A stretch of 47,103 nt of DNA. It comes from a bacterium BRH_c32. Lineage in GTDB: Bacteria > Bacteroidota > Ignavibacteria > Ignavibacteriales > Melioribacteraceae. Made by a program: the position numbers and the translations under genes. The notes beneath the pieces were generated by a model. It saw only the letters and a program-made list of their open reading frames with translations. It did not search any database and was not told where the DNA came from. The stretch spans positions 1-47,103 of the forward strand of contig LOEU01000003.1 in NCBI GenBank assembly GCA_001516025.1. The letters run 5' to 3'. This document shows, one piece after another, positions 1 through 10,512 of the stretch; position 1 is the first letter of the stretch, and each line of letters starts with the position of its first letter.

Positions 1-1601
1 TTTGATACGAAATCGGGCTGTCCTAATACTCCATCTGCACTTGCACCGCTTGGGATTGTCGATGCATTATCGAATCTTAATACGCGGTTATTCGTAAAAT
101 CGCCAACCCACATACTCCCGTTTTTATCTATATATATACCGATCGGATTATTAAATTGATTAGCTGAAATACCGCTTGTTTTGCTTGTGAAATCGGCTTG
201 ACCAAAAACCGCTTCTGCTGCCGAGCCATTTATTAATGCATCAACAGCACTATATCTTAAAATTCTATGGTTACTTCTATCGACAACAAAAACTTTTCCT
301 GTTTCTTGATCAACTCCAACACCATTCGGTCCATTTAATGCCGTAGCACTTGTTCCTGCAGCTTTGCTTACTAAATCAACTTGACCTAAAACACTTGCAG
401 CAGCTTGATTATCAGCTACCTGCGGAAAATCTTTTTCTACTTCACCTATATCAAATCTTAGTACTCGATTATTGCTATAATCGGCTACCCATATTTGATT
501 CTTCAAATTATCAGTAACCATTGCTCTCGGTACATTAAGACTTGATGCAGTCGGCGGATTGAGAATGGTTTTAGACTCATAATCGGGCTGACCAAGTACT
601 GCGTCAGCATCAGCACCATTCCCTTTAAAGAGTGCCTTATTATAAACTAATATTCTATGATTGTTTTCTTGAACGGCGTAAATATTTCCAAATTTATCAC
701 CCCAAATAAATCTTGTGGTGCCACTTCCGTTCTTTGTTGTGTTCGATGCTTTAGTTACGAAGTCGGGTTGACCCAATACACCATCAGCATCTGCGCCATC
801 TGCTTTTATCTTTGCTTCTGTGAATTTTAAGAATCTATTATTTCCATAATCACTTACCCATAAGTTACCGCCAAAATCAACATATACACCATTTGGATTA
901 GCCATCTTAGCTGCCGTTAATCCACTCGAGTTTGTTACAAAATCGGGTTGACCTAATACTCCATCTGCATTTGCTCCATTTGCTTTCGATGCTGCATTAT
1001 CCCAACGACTTACTCTATGATTATTAAATTCACTAACCCAAAGTGAACCGCCAAAATCAACAAAAATACCACAGGGTCCCGATAATTGATTTGGATCTTT
1101 ACCAGCATTTTTTGATACGAAATCGGGCTGACCTAATACTCCATCTGCACTTGCACCGCTTGGGATTGTCGATGCATTATTAAATCTTAATACACGGTTA
1201 TTCGTAAAATCACCTACCCACATACTTCCATCATTATCGATAAATATACCGATCGGATTATTGAATTGATTAGCTGAAGTGCCGCTTGTTTTACTTGTAA
1301 AATCAGTTTGACCAAACACTGCTTCCGCTGCCGAACCATTAATTAATGCATCCGTAGAACTCCATCTTAATATTCTATGATTGCCTCTATCGACAACGAA
1401 TATTTTACCGGTGGCGTTATCAATGGCAACTCCGTTCGGGCCATTAAGTGTGTTTGATGTAGTACCTGCTGCTTTTGATACAAAATCCGATTGACCTAAT
1501 ACTCCGCTTGCTTCCTGATAATCTTTTACTTGAGCAGTAACGGGAATTGAAGCGAAGATAAAAAGGATTGCTAGTAAAATAGTTTTGATTCTAATTAACA
1601 T
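1..1601 (-). CDS. NHL-repeat beta-propeller surface/secreted protein (partial, C-terminus off the left edge)
   Basis: An open frame runs from ATG at 1601 to position 1 without a stop, so the 3' end is missing. The start follows a strong ribosome site (AAGGAG, minus strand, about 1607-1612). A signal peptide ends near VTAQ (residues 1-24). The body is about nine units of roughly 61 residues, each opening with a (V)LGQxDF(V/T)SK motif and carrying PNGV/GIFVD and NHR(I/V)LR(W/F) strands typical of NHL propellers. Unit starts on the DNA lie near 12, 193, 373, 574, 757, 943, 1121, 1303 and 1483. A higher-order repeat of 1110 bp (370 residues, six units) relates 1-390 to 1111-1500, so six-bladed propellers appear duplicated. 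The missing end probably holds a T9SS sorting domain, as in comparable proteins, but this cannot be seen. The ligand is unknown. Confidence 0.85.
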   Translation of the reverse strand, partial: MLIRIKTILLAILFIFASIPVTAQVKDYQEASGVLGQSDFVSKAAGTTSNTLNGPNGVAIDNATGKIFVVDRGNHRILRWSSTDALINGSAAEAVFGQTDFTSKTSGTSANQFNNPIGIFIDNDGSMWVGDFTNNRVLRFNNASTIPSGASADGVLGQPDFVSKNAGKDPNQLSGPCGIFVDFGGSLWVSEFNNHRVSRWDNAASKANGANADGVLGQPDFVTNSSGLTAAKMANPNGVYVDFGGNLWVSDYGNNRFLKFTEAKIKADGADADGVLGQPDFVTKASNTTKNGSGTTRFIWGDKFGNIYAVQENNHRILVYNKALFKGNGADADAVLGQPDYESKTILNPPTASSLNVPRAMVTDNLKNQIWVADYSNNRVLRFDIGEVEKDFPQVADNQAAASVLGQVDLVSKAAGTSATALNGPNGVGVDQETGKVFVVDRSNHRILRYSAVDALINGSAAEAVFGQADFTSKTSGISANQFNNPIGIYIDKNGSMWVGDFTNNRVLRFDNASTIPSGASADGVLGQPDFVS

Positions 1602-2001
1602 GTGCCTCTCCTTGAAATGGATAGAAATTTGTCTTGGTTTTTTAAAATATGTTCATGTAAATGTTTACATCCACTTTTAATTTAATTTATCTCTTAAAAA
1701 TAGTCAAGTATAATCGATTGAATATTGGACTTTCAATCCTGTTATATAACACTTCTATAAGCATACAACAATATTTATTAGAGTACATTACACTAGCGCT
1801 TTTTATACAACAGGTTGCAATGCAGGATAAATACTTTTTGAATACAACAGCTCATTTCCCTTACTGCAAAGTGCATTAAATAATTTTAGAATTCTCCAAA
1901 TATTAAATGTATGTAAGAAAGATTTCTTTTATATTATATAAGTATTGAATCCAACTATTTTCTTTATTCGAGTAAATTAACGTTTGCAATGAGGTAGGAA
2001 T
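1602..2001. other. Divergent intergenic region between the NHL protein and ppk2
   Basis: No convincing gene is present. A 72-codon open frame at 1661-1879 has no ribosome site and a composition unlike its neighbours, so I treat it as chance. The region holds a LacI-type palindrome at 1655-1670 and must contain promoters for both flanking genes. An AT-rich stretch at 1925-1950 is a possible ppk2 promoter, but I cannot fix its boxes. Confidence 0.6.
1655..1670. promoter_or_regulatory. LacI/GalR-type operator-like palindrome
   Basis: ATGTAAATGTTTACAT has perfect 7-bp arms around a TG centre. It sits 54 bp upstream of the NHL-protein start, where a promoter would be expected. The core TGTAAAYGTTTACA is shared with the site at 41760-41773. 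Family membership of the binding protein is inference from the CG/TG-centred palindrome shape; no LacI gene lies in the window. Confidence 0.5.
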
Positions 2002-2877
2002 ATGTCACACAAAAAAAAGAAAAACAAAACTGAAAAAAATGGACATAATGAAAGTAATGATAGCGAGAAAAATCCATCCGCAGAAACCGTAGCAAAAAAT
2101 TCAAAAATTTCTAAAAAATTCTACAACAAAGAATTAGATAGACTAAGCATTGAACTCGTAAAACTGCAAGAATGGGTGAAGCATAAGGGATTGAAAGTAG
2201 TGGTCATTTTTGAAGGTCGCGATGCCGCAGGAAAAGGTGGGACTATAAAAGCAATTACTCAATTTCTCAATCCTCGTGTCTGCAGGACTGTGGCTCTTGG
2301 CACTCCCACCGAAAAAGAAAGATCTGAATGGTACTTTCAAAGATATGTAACTCATCTTCCTTCTGCCGGAGAAATGGTGCTTTTTGACAGGAGCTGGTAT
2401 AACCGTGCAGGCGTGGAAAAAGTTATGGGCTTTTGCACCGAAAATGAATATGAAGAATTTTTACGTAGCTGTCCCGAATTTGAAAGAATGATTATTAGAT
2501 CCGGAATTATCTTAATTAAATATTGGTTCTCGGTAAGTGATGAAGTTCAAGAGAAACGATTTTTAGAAAGAATTAATAATCCTACTAAGCGATGGAAAAT
2601 AAGTCCAATGGATTTGGAATCGAGAAAAAAATGGGTGGAGTACTCTAAAGCAAAAGACAATATGTTTGCTTATACCGATATTAAACAAGCTCCATGGTAT
2701 GACGTAAATTCGGATGTTAAAAAGAAAGCTCGATTAAATTGTATATCTCATCTATTAAGCTTAATTCCGTATGAAGATATAAAAAGAGAAAAACTGGTAT
2801 TACCTCCTATCCAAGATAATGTCGGATACGTAAGACCGCCATTAAGCGATCAGAATTATATACCGGAAAAATATTAA
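2002..2877 (+). CDS. ppk2: Polyphosphate kinase 2 (PPK2 family)
   Basis: The protein is a 291-residue cytosolic PPK2. This family transfers phosphate between polyphosphate and nucleoside diphosphates, linking polyP stores to ATP/GTP supply. The Walker A loop GRDAAGKGGT is at residues 72-81 and the Walker B/lid segment LFDRSWYNR at 127-135. The conserved tail PWYDVNSDVKKKARLN follows near 230. The single-domain size and the GRDAAGKGG form fit class I (NDP-phosphorylating) better than the AMP-specific class II, but this is inference. The first 35 residues are a Lys/Asn/Ser-rich low-complexity extension without domain features. ATG at 2002 has a GAGGTAGG-like ribosome site. The gene seems monocistronic; perR starts 101 bp downstream with its own promoter. 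Confidence 0.92.
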   Translation: MSHKKKKNKTEKNGHNESNDSEKNPSAETVAKNSKISKKFYNKELDRLSIELVKLQEWVKHKGLKVVVIFEGRDAAGKGGTIKAITQFLNPRVCRTVALGTPTEKERSEWYFQRYVTHLPSAGEMVLFDRSWYNRAGVEKVMGFCTENEYEEFLRSCPEFERMIIRSGIILIKYWFSVSDEVQEKRFLERINNPTKRWKISPMDLESRKKWVEYSKAKDNMFAYTDIKQAPWYDVNSDVKKKARLNCISHLLSLIPYEDIKREKLVLPPIQDNVGYVRPPLSDQNYIPEKY

Positions 2878-2914
2878 AGTAATTTAGTCCTTATACTATT
2901 TAGTTAATTATTTC

Positions 2915-2943
2915 TTGACAGCGTGTAAATAATTACGTATCCT
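2915..2943 (+). promoter_or_regulatory. Promoter of perR-katG with embedded palindromic operator
   Basis: A perfect -35 box TTGACA (2915-2920) is followed after 17 bp by TATCCT (2938-2943). Between them, 2925-2936 reads GTAAATAATTAC, a 12-bp inverted repeat with one mismatched pair. A second AT-rich inverted repeat (AATTATT at 2951-2957 and AATAATT at 2968-2974) lies just before the ATG. AT-rich palindromes overlapping the promoter are what PerR-type repressors bind, so autoregulation is likely (inference). Confidence 0.55.
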
Positions 2944-2978
2944 AGGTAAGAATTATTCCTATTTAATAATAATTACTT

Positions 2979-3404
2979 ATGAAAAAAGAAAATTACGAAG
3001 TTCATCTTAAAAACAGTAACCTAAAAGTTACTCCCCAAAGAATGGCAGTGCTCGAAGCACTTTTCCAATTAAAGAATCATCCTACCGCAGACAACATAAA
3101 AGAATATGTAGTAAAGAACCATCCAAACGTCGCAGTCGGTACTATCTATAATACCCTCGATACTTTTGTCGAAAAAGGATTAGTAAAAAAAGTGAAAACC
3201 GAAAAAGACGTTATGAGATACGATGCTATTCTCGAAAAGCATCATCATCTATATAGTGAAGATTCCGAATATATTGAAGATTTCTTCGATGAAGAACTAA
3301 ATGAATTACTCGAAAATTATTTTAAAAAAAAGAAGATTCCGAATTTTGAAGTAAGCGATGTAAAACTTCAGATAATCGGAACATTTAAAAAGAAAAAATT
3401 ATAA
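2979..3404 (+). CDS. perR: PerR-type peroxide-sensing repressor of the Fur family, cysteine-free
   Basis: This 141-residue Fur-family protein has an N-terminal winged helix (VTPQRMAVLEAL, then VGTIYNTLDTFVEKGLV) and a C-terminal dimerisation domain. All five residues of the Bacillus subtilis PerR regulatory metal site (H37, D85, H91, H93, D104) are matched with a constant offset of three: H34, D82, H88, H90, D101. The two CxxC pairs of the structural zinc site are absent; the first pair is replaced by Ser93 and Ser96, and the protein has no cysteine. PerR senses H2O2 by metal-catalysed histidine oxidation, so loss of cysteines need not abolish sensing. katG follows after 31 bp in the same direction, as expected of a PerR target operon. 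Confidence 0.88.
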   Translation: MKKENYEVHLKNSNLKVTPQRMAVLEALFQLKNHPTADNIKEYVVKNHPNVAVGTIYNTLDTFVEKGLVKKVKTEKDVMRYDAILEKHHHLYSEDSEYIEDFFDEELNELLENYFKKKKIPNFEVSDVKLQIIGTFKKKKL

Positions 3405-3417
3405 TAAAAACCTATAA

Positions 3418-5628
<2,211 letters not shown>

Positions 5629-5636
5629 TATTTTTT

Positions 5637-5677
5637 AATGGGAGTACATATTACTAGTGCTCCCGTTAAGCTTTTAT
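5637..5677 (+). terminator. Terminator of the perR-katG operon
   Basis: GGGAGTAC and GTGCTCCC form an 8-bp stem (one G-T pair), extended by AAT/GTT, over a 9-nt loop at 5637-5667. It is followed by a weak T-tract (CTTTTATAATTT). It starts 9 bp after the katG stop. Confidence 0.6.
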
Positions 5678-5755
5678 AATTTATAAAATTCGGGCGAAAG
5701 CTATTTCAAGTCTCCCTCTTAATTTTGTTTTCATATTTCATTAAAATAATTGAGA

Positions 5756-5932
5756 TCACGTTTTCCCGGAACGAATTTTTAACTTCGTAATAAAATACCA
5801 TCCGGCACCGAATATTATTATCAATAATGGAATTGCGCCCGGTTCACTTTCTGAAATTATCATAAAAATCATTAATAAAATTCCTATTGTTGTTATAATC
5901 AGCGATACTAGTAATTGTGTTTTAAGATTCAT
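5756..5932 (-). CDS. Small two-helix membrane protein, unknown function
   Basis: A 58-residue frame runs from ATG at 5932 to TGA at 5756. It starts MNLKTQLLVSLIITTIGILL and encodes two hydrophobic helices (about residues 7-27 and 35-49) separated by a short acidic loop (SESEPG). It ends in a basic tail (KLKIRSGK), which suggests cytoplasmic ends. No family is recognised. There is no clear Shine-Dalgarno sequence, which is not unusual in Bacteroidota. It lies downstream of two other minus-strand membrane proteins with a 135-bp gap. Confidence 0.5.
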   Translation of the reverse strand: MNLKTQLLVSLIITTIGILLMIFMIISESEPGAIPLLIIIFGAGWYFITKLKIRSGKT

Positions 5933-6067
5933 AATGTTTTATTTTTTTTGTATATCCGGATAATAATTGTAATCATTATTTAATATTTCTAAAACCACTG
6001 AGTTCCCCGCAAAATAGCCAAAGTGAAAAGACAAATTATTATTTTTAGTCATTCTCAAGTAAGGAGA

Positions 6068-6658
6068 TTAAACAGAAATCTTGTCTTGATCTGCATTACG
6101 AAATAATAGTGCCGATCCACTCCATAAAGTTGCAAAAAATGCATTAACGCCTAATATTTCTATAACTGAACTCTCCGGTGAAAGGTGCATCCCTGCCGGA
6201 AGAGCAATCGCAACAATTAATGCATGCGCGATAACCATAGCAATCATAACTCGAAACATTCCTTTAGCTTGAAGGCGTGTAATAATTGCACCAAGAAATC
6301 CTATTGCGAGCACTACTAGGAACATCCAATTAGCAGGGTTATCTTCGCTGCCAATAAGCCCCACCGCCAAATTGCTCCAAACTAAAAAAAGTGCAGTAGC
6401 AATTGCCAAACCCACAGCTGATCTATAAATAATATTACTCATCTTTCTGGCAATCAATCGGTAAGTTATTCCGGCACTAAAGAAAAGAATCCATGCGGCT
6501 ACGAAATCAAAAAAGCTCCATTTCATATCTTCAAGCGTGAACTTTGCAATTAAAGGAATAACAAGCAATAAAGCGGATATGATTGAAACGCTTAGGACAT
6601 TTTGGAATACGGATTCCGGCTTTTTGATAATTTTGAATAATTTGCTTAACAAATTCAT
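6068..6658 (-). CDS. Six-helix integral membrane protein, unknown function
   Basis: The 196-residue product has about six hydrophobic segments (near residues 23-40, 48-65, 80-103, 110-127, 134-153 and 165-184) after a basic N-terminal amphipathic stretch (KLFKIIKKPE). I do not recognise a family and see no catalytic or transport motif. It follows the 164-residue membrane protein by 43 bp on the same strand and may be co-transcribed with it. Confidence 0.7.
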   Translation of the reverse strand: MNLLSKLFKIIKKPESVFQNVLSVSIISALLLVIPLIAKFTLEDMKWSFFDFVAAWILFFSAGITYRLIARKMSNIIYRSAVGLAIATALFLVWSNLAVGLIGSEDNPANWMFLVVLAIGFLGAIITRLQAKGMFRVMIAMVIAHALIVAIALPAGMHLSPESSVIEILGVNAFFATLWSGSALLFRNADQDKISV

Positions 6659-6701
6659 GTTTATTTTCTCACTTCTTATTTTTTTAAAATATAATCAGAT
6701 A

Positions 6702-7196
6702 TTATTTATTACTATTATTTAATATTTCTAATGCCATTAATACCGGATAAATAAGCCCGGCAATTAAAAGTAAAACAATAATTGGTCTATTGATATTTTG
6801 CCATTTGTAGTTTTTATGTTTTATTGCATTCCAAGCGTGATTAGCACCGGAAAAAAAGAAAAAGAAAATAAATGCAAATAGAATGGTTAGTTCTGCCTTG
6901 ATACCCCAATTACTAAAATAAACAATAAGTGCTATTACAGCATAAGATAATAATGCAATTGCGGATTGACGCTGATAATTACTTCCACTCTCATAACCTT
7001 TGATTTCTGCTGATTGTTTCGCAAAAAGTATTCCCTCTAAACCTGATAATCCTGCAATAGCCACAATTATAACAGGAACCATAAAGTGCAATTGGGCAAT
7101 GGGATCATAACCATCAGCAAAACCAATAGTGTAACCCCAGTAAAATGCGATACAGACAGAAAGTATTCTTGTAATATCTAATATTTGCAGAATCAT
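6702..7196 (-). CDS. Membrane protein, DUF6790-like
   Basis: This 164-residue protein has about four or five membrane helices. An N-terminal helix is followed by a polar stretch, then a helix ending in GLSGLEGILF, two further central helices and a C-terminal helix. The GLEG motif and overall size recall the DUF6790 family of four-helix bacterial membrane proteins; this is recollection of family appearance, not a search. Function is unknown. It is first in the minus-strand pair with the six-helix protein. Confidence 0.6.
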   Translation of the reverse strand: MILQILDITRILSVCIAFYWGYTIGFADGYDPIAQLHFMVPVIIVAIAGLSGLEGILFAKQSAEIKGYESGSNYQRQSAIALLSYAVIALIVYFSNWGIKAELTILFAFIFFFFFSGANHAWNAIKHKNYKWQNINRPIIVLLLIAGLIYPVLMALEILNNSNK

Positions 7197-7341
7197 TTTA
7201 GACCTCTTTTGAAAAAAATCTTATTTAAATATACGGTACAATAATCTATAAAAAAGGTTTTTCATACGTAGGGAAATGCTACTTAATAAGAGAACCGCAA
7301 TTGTTGAAAAATGTCTTATAATAAAGATTATATATCGCCGC

Positions 7342-9167
7342 TTACAGCAACTTCTTAACTATTGGGATTAGGTATTCTTTCTTCGGTTGGAAATCAAATC
7401 GAATTTTCTCAAGTGCTTTGAGATATTTTTTTTCTTCGCCTATCTCCTTAAAAGAAAAAATTTTCTTTATTATCTCCTGCAAATCTCCATCGCCCACCTG
7501 ACTTACGAGAAAAACAATTTTTGAGTTGTCCCGTTTATTCATATTTTGAATAGCATCTAATAACGGTTTCCTCTCTTTTATTTTTGTTGTCGTTCCATCA
7601 ATCCTCATAAGTTTTATATCAGGTAGGATTTTTTTTAATCGTTTTTCTAATACATCAATGGTAAGAATAAATCTGCAGAATACTACAATTACTTTTTTAT
7701 CCGAAGATATGGATTCGCATCCAAGCATACTTATTAATGAATCAAGTTTTTTCTCAAATACAAAATTCTTATTATTAAAAAGCTTCTTAATAGATAAATA
7801 TTTCCCCGATTGAATTGGTTTGTGCAATGAATTGGCAAATGCCTGTTCACTCGAAACTAATTGCGATAACTTAACGCTGAACATCTCCTTCTCGTCATCT
7901 TGCTGTCCGGAAATAATATCCCGAAAAGTAGATATTGAAGTTTTTCATCATCATTTAGTTCGCACTCCTGTGACGCAATATTAAATTGCACTTTGTTATT
8001 ACGTACAATCACATCTCTTTAATAATCATCGAGTCCATATCTCCTTCGGTGAGTCGAAATGAGTTTTGGTCTCTTAAGTTCCTCTGAATTCCCCGAAATT
8101 AAATCTCCTACCTCATTATTAAACGAATTAAACAATTGTAATATTTTTTCTTTGTCAATCGTTTCTTCACTCCTTAAAATATCGATCTCTGAATAAAGCT
8201 GCCTTAATCCCATTTCAATAATCTTTATGACTGAATATTTGAGGTCATTTGGAGTTTCTAAGAGACTAATCAAATGCATAAATTCATTTAGATTATTTTG
8301 AAATGGTGTTGCAGTCAAAAGTAATAATTTTGCATTCTTATTTTCGTTTAGTACGGCGTAGATTTTCCTTATAGCGAACCATCTAATTTAATTTCTATGC
8401 TCTCATCCGAATCTTTATATCCCGATTTCACTATATGAGCTTCATATGCAATTATGTAATCAAAGTGTTCTGTGGGGAATTCAATTTTTTTCTTTCTTAA
8501 ATCGTGCATTTGTTTTACTATTCTTAGTGGAGGGTAAATTACCGAATGACGTTATCCATATTTACTGACGAGAATTATTAATAGTTTTCCATTGCCTTTT
8601 ACTCGTAATTATATTTTCTTTTTGAGCGGTTTGGAATAATCTCTCGAGAATTCCCTTTTTCTTAGGAGATAAATTTGTTTGTTCTAAAAATCTTTTTAAG
8701 TCGCACCATTTTGATGGATCATCATCATCTTACCATTCCTATTTACTTCTTATCGCGGGAGCGGCAATAAATTGATTACTTTTCCAACTGAACCGCCATA
8801 AATCTTAAAACAAGTTTGTATAATCCAGCGTCTGTCATCCCCTTTGAATGGATTAATTTTAGTTCTCGAATTATCTACTAAAATATTTCCACCTTTTAGT
8901 GCATCTGAGTTTCCCTTCCAATTATAAACCAATAGTTTTTCTAAGCGCAGTTGAACTTCTTTTTTGTGGGACCCTGTGATATTTTGATAAGTACAAAACC
9001 ATTAACATATTCGATAAAGAAAAAATAGATGGGCTTTCTTACCATACCAGAGAAAGATAAATACTTAGCTGCCAATTTTTCAGTTAAATAATCGAATCCG
9101 AAAGGGTTGCGCTGCCCGCATCAAATACCGAACCTTTAATCGAGAATATGTTTTAATCAGCCGCCAT
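7342..9167 (-). pseudogene. Decayed SNF2/superfamily 2 helicase gene
   Basis: Helicase fragments appear in order on the minus strand but in several frames. A start at 9167 (MAAD) is followed at once by an in-frame TAA (9153-9155). NPFGFDYLTEKLAAKYL lies near 9050-9110, and a fragment ending GGSVGKVINLLPLPR near 8750. A damaged DEAH box (FDYIIAYEAH, about 8430) and motif III (LLLLTATPFQNNLNEF, about 8300) follow. After an in-frame TAA at 8019-8021 the frame reads RDVIVRNNKV, shifts frame again near 7925, and ends in a helicase-C domain (VIVVFCRF and SQVGDGDLQ, 7342-7884). At least two nonsense and two or three frameshift lesions are visible, and the Walker A motif is not convincingly present. 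Related SNF2 proteins act in DNA repair, chromatin-like remodelling or phage defence; which one this was cannot be told. Confidence 0.85.
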
Positions 9168-9268
9168 AATTATCAAGAGAAATTAAAGAGCATCAACTTA
9201 ATGAGTAAATTAGTTATTTCAAATGTACTAATTTGCAAGAATATCAATTTTTTCTGTTGTATTGAAAA

Positions 9269-10312
9269 TTAAATCTTTTTCCATTTGAAATCTGGAATAG
9301 ATTTATATCGTCCCCAAAATTTATAATAAGTTAAAGATGTATATGTAATCAATTTTCTTGCCACACTTTTCTTCAGAATTAAATGTTGCAGATAATAAAA
9401 CAAAAATAGAAATCCAATTCCTAATAGATTAATAAGAATAAATTCAATGGAACCATTTATATCTCGATAATATAAAAATGGTGTTATTATTACTGTTGAA
9501 ATCCTCAATATCAAGAAAGCTAAAAAAACAAAAAGTCCGTGCGCTGTTTCAATGGCTCTTTTCGGACAAGAATTCATACACTTCATACAACTTTCACAAT
9601 TGAATGTCCAGTAAGGGTGACCTTTAATAGTTTTAATTGCCTTTACCGGACATTGGTTAATACAAATACCGCAATTATCACATTTATAAGATGCATAAAA
9701 TGATTTTGCAAACACATTTCTGCCTATAAAAAAGTAACCTAATGAAATAGGTGCAATTAAGATATCCTGTATTAAATCTCTTAGAGCTAGAAAATCTTTC
9801 TTACCGTCAAGTATTTTATCAGAATGTTTTTTAACTCGATCAAAATTCTCTTGATGAATAAACCTGACTGTTTTTTCATTTAATGCTGGATGTATTGAAA
9901 TCCAATTTGATGGCATATCGAAAGGAATTTGACCGGCAATCTTATAACCTTTACTTTTTAATAATATTGAAGAAATAATAAAAGCAATTCCTGTTATACC
10001 AGGTGTAATAATGGAACCTATTTTCATTCCGGCTCTTGTATTCATTAAAACAACTTTATTTTTCCCTGAGGGAAAATTTTTAATGAACCGCAATGTGATT
10101 TTGGGGTAATTAAATCCGTGCACCGGAGAGATAAAAACAATCAGCGAATTATTAGAAATAGGTTCTATTGAATGTATTTCCGTTTTTGAAATATCATAAA
10201 TATTGCATATCATATTCTTCTTGATGGCTACTTCTGAAAACCATTCCGCAACTTTTTTTGAATTACCAGTACCGGAAAAATAAAATATCACTATTGCACT
10301 ATATGTATTCAT
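9269..10312 (-). CDS. EFR1-family flavodoxin/ferredoxin fusion
   Basis: This 347-residue protein combines a flavodoxin-like N-terminus, two [4Fe-4S] motifs and C-terminal membrane helices. The FMN phosphate loop FSGTGNS is at residues 12-18. The cluster ligands are Cys211/214/217/221 and Cys239/242/245/249, both CxxCxxCxxxCP. Two hydrophobic helices follow (about 258-275 and 290-310), so it is probably membrane-bound with its redox domains in the cytoplasm. Such EFR1 proteins are found mainly in anaerobes and presumably move electrons between a flavin and ferredoxins; the physiological partner is unknown. It stands alone, about 200 bp downstream of the T9SS gene at 10513. Confidence 0.85.
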   Translation of the reverse strand: MNTYSAIVIFYFSGTGNSKKVAEWFSEVAIKKNMICNIYDISKTEIHSIEPISNNSLIVFISPVHGFNYPKITLRFIKNFPSGKNKVVLMNTRAGMKIGSIITPGITGIAFIISSILLKSKGYKIAGQIPFDMPSNWISIHPALNEKTVRFIHQENFDRVKKHSDKILDGKKDFLALRDLIQDILIAPISLGYFFIGRNVFAKSFYASYKCDNCGICINQCPVKAIKTIKGHPYWTFNCESCMKCMNSCPKRAIETAHGLFVFLAFLILRISTVIITPFLYYRDINGSIEFILINLLGIGFLFLFYYLQHLILKKSVARKLITYTSLTYYKFWGRYKSIPDFKWKKI

Positions 10313-10512
10313 AATATTATTTTCGAACTTCTTTAATAATTATTTCCAATATCTCAATTTAGAAATATTTCTAATGTGTTTTCTGTTAATTGTTCAGTCA
10401 TTGTAAAATTTATCTCCTGATAAATTGTTCTGAATTTCAATGTTACACTTAACAATTTATTCTGTCAAAAAATCTATCACATAGGATACTGATAATTTTA
10501 ATAAACTTGTTT

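Noticed and set aside
1661..1879. 72-codon open frame upstream of ppk2
   Set aside because: No ribosome site, no domain, odd composition, overlaps the operator region; probably chance in AT-rich DNA.
8750..8932. GGSVGKV as a Walker A motif of the decayed helicase
   Set aside because: It lacks the GKT/S ending and the usual context; may be coincidental, so I did not use it as evidence.
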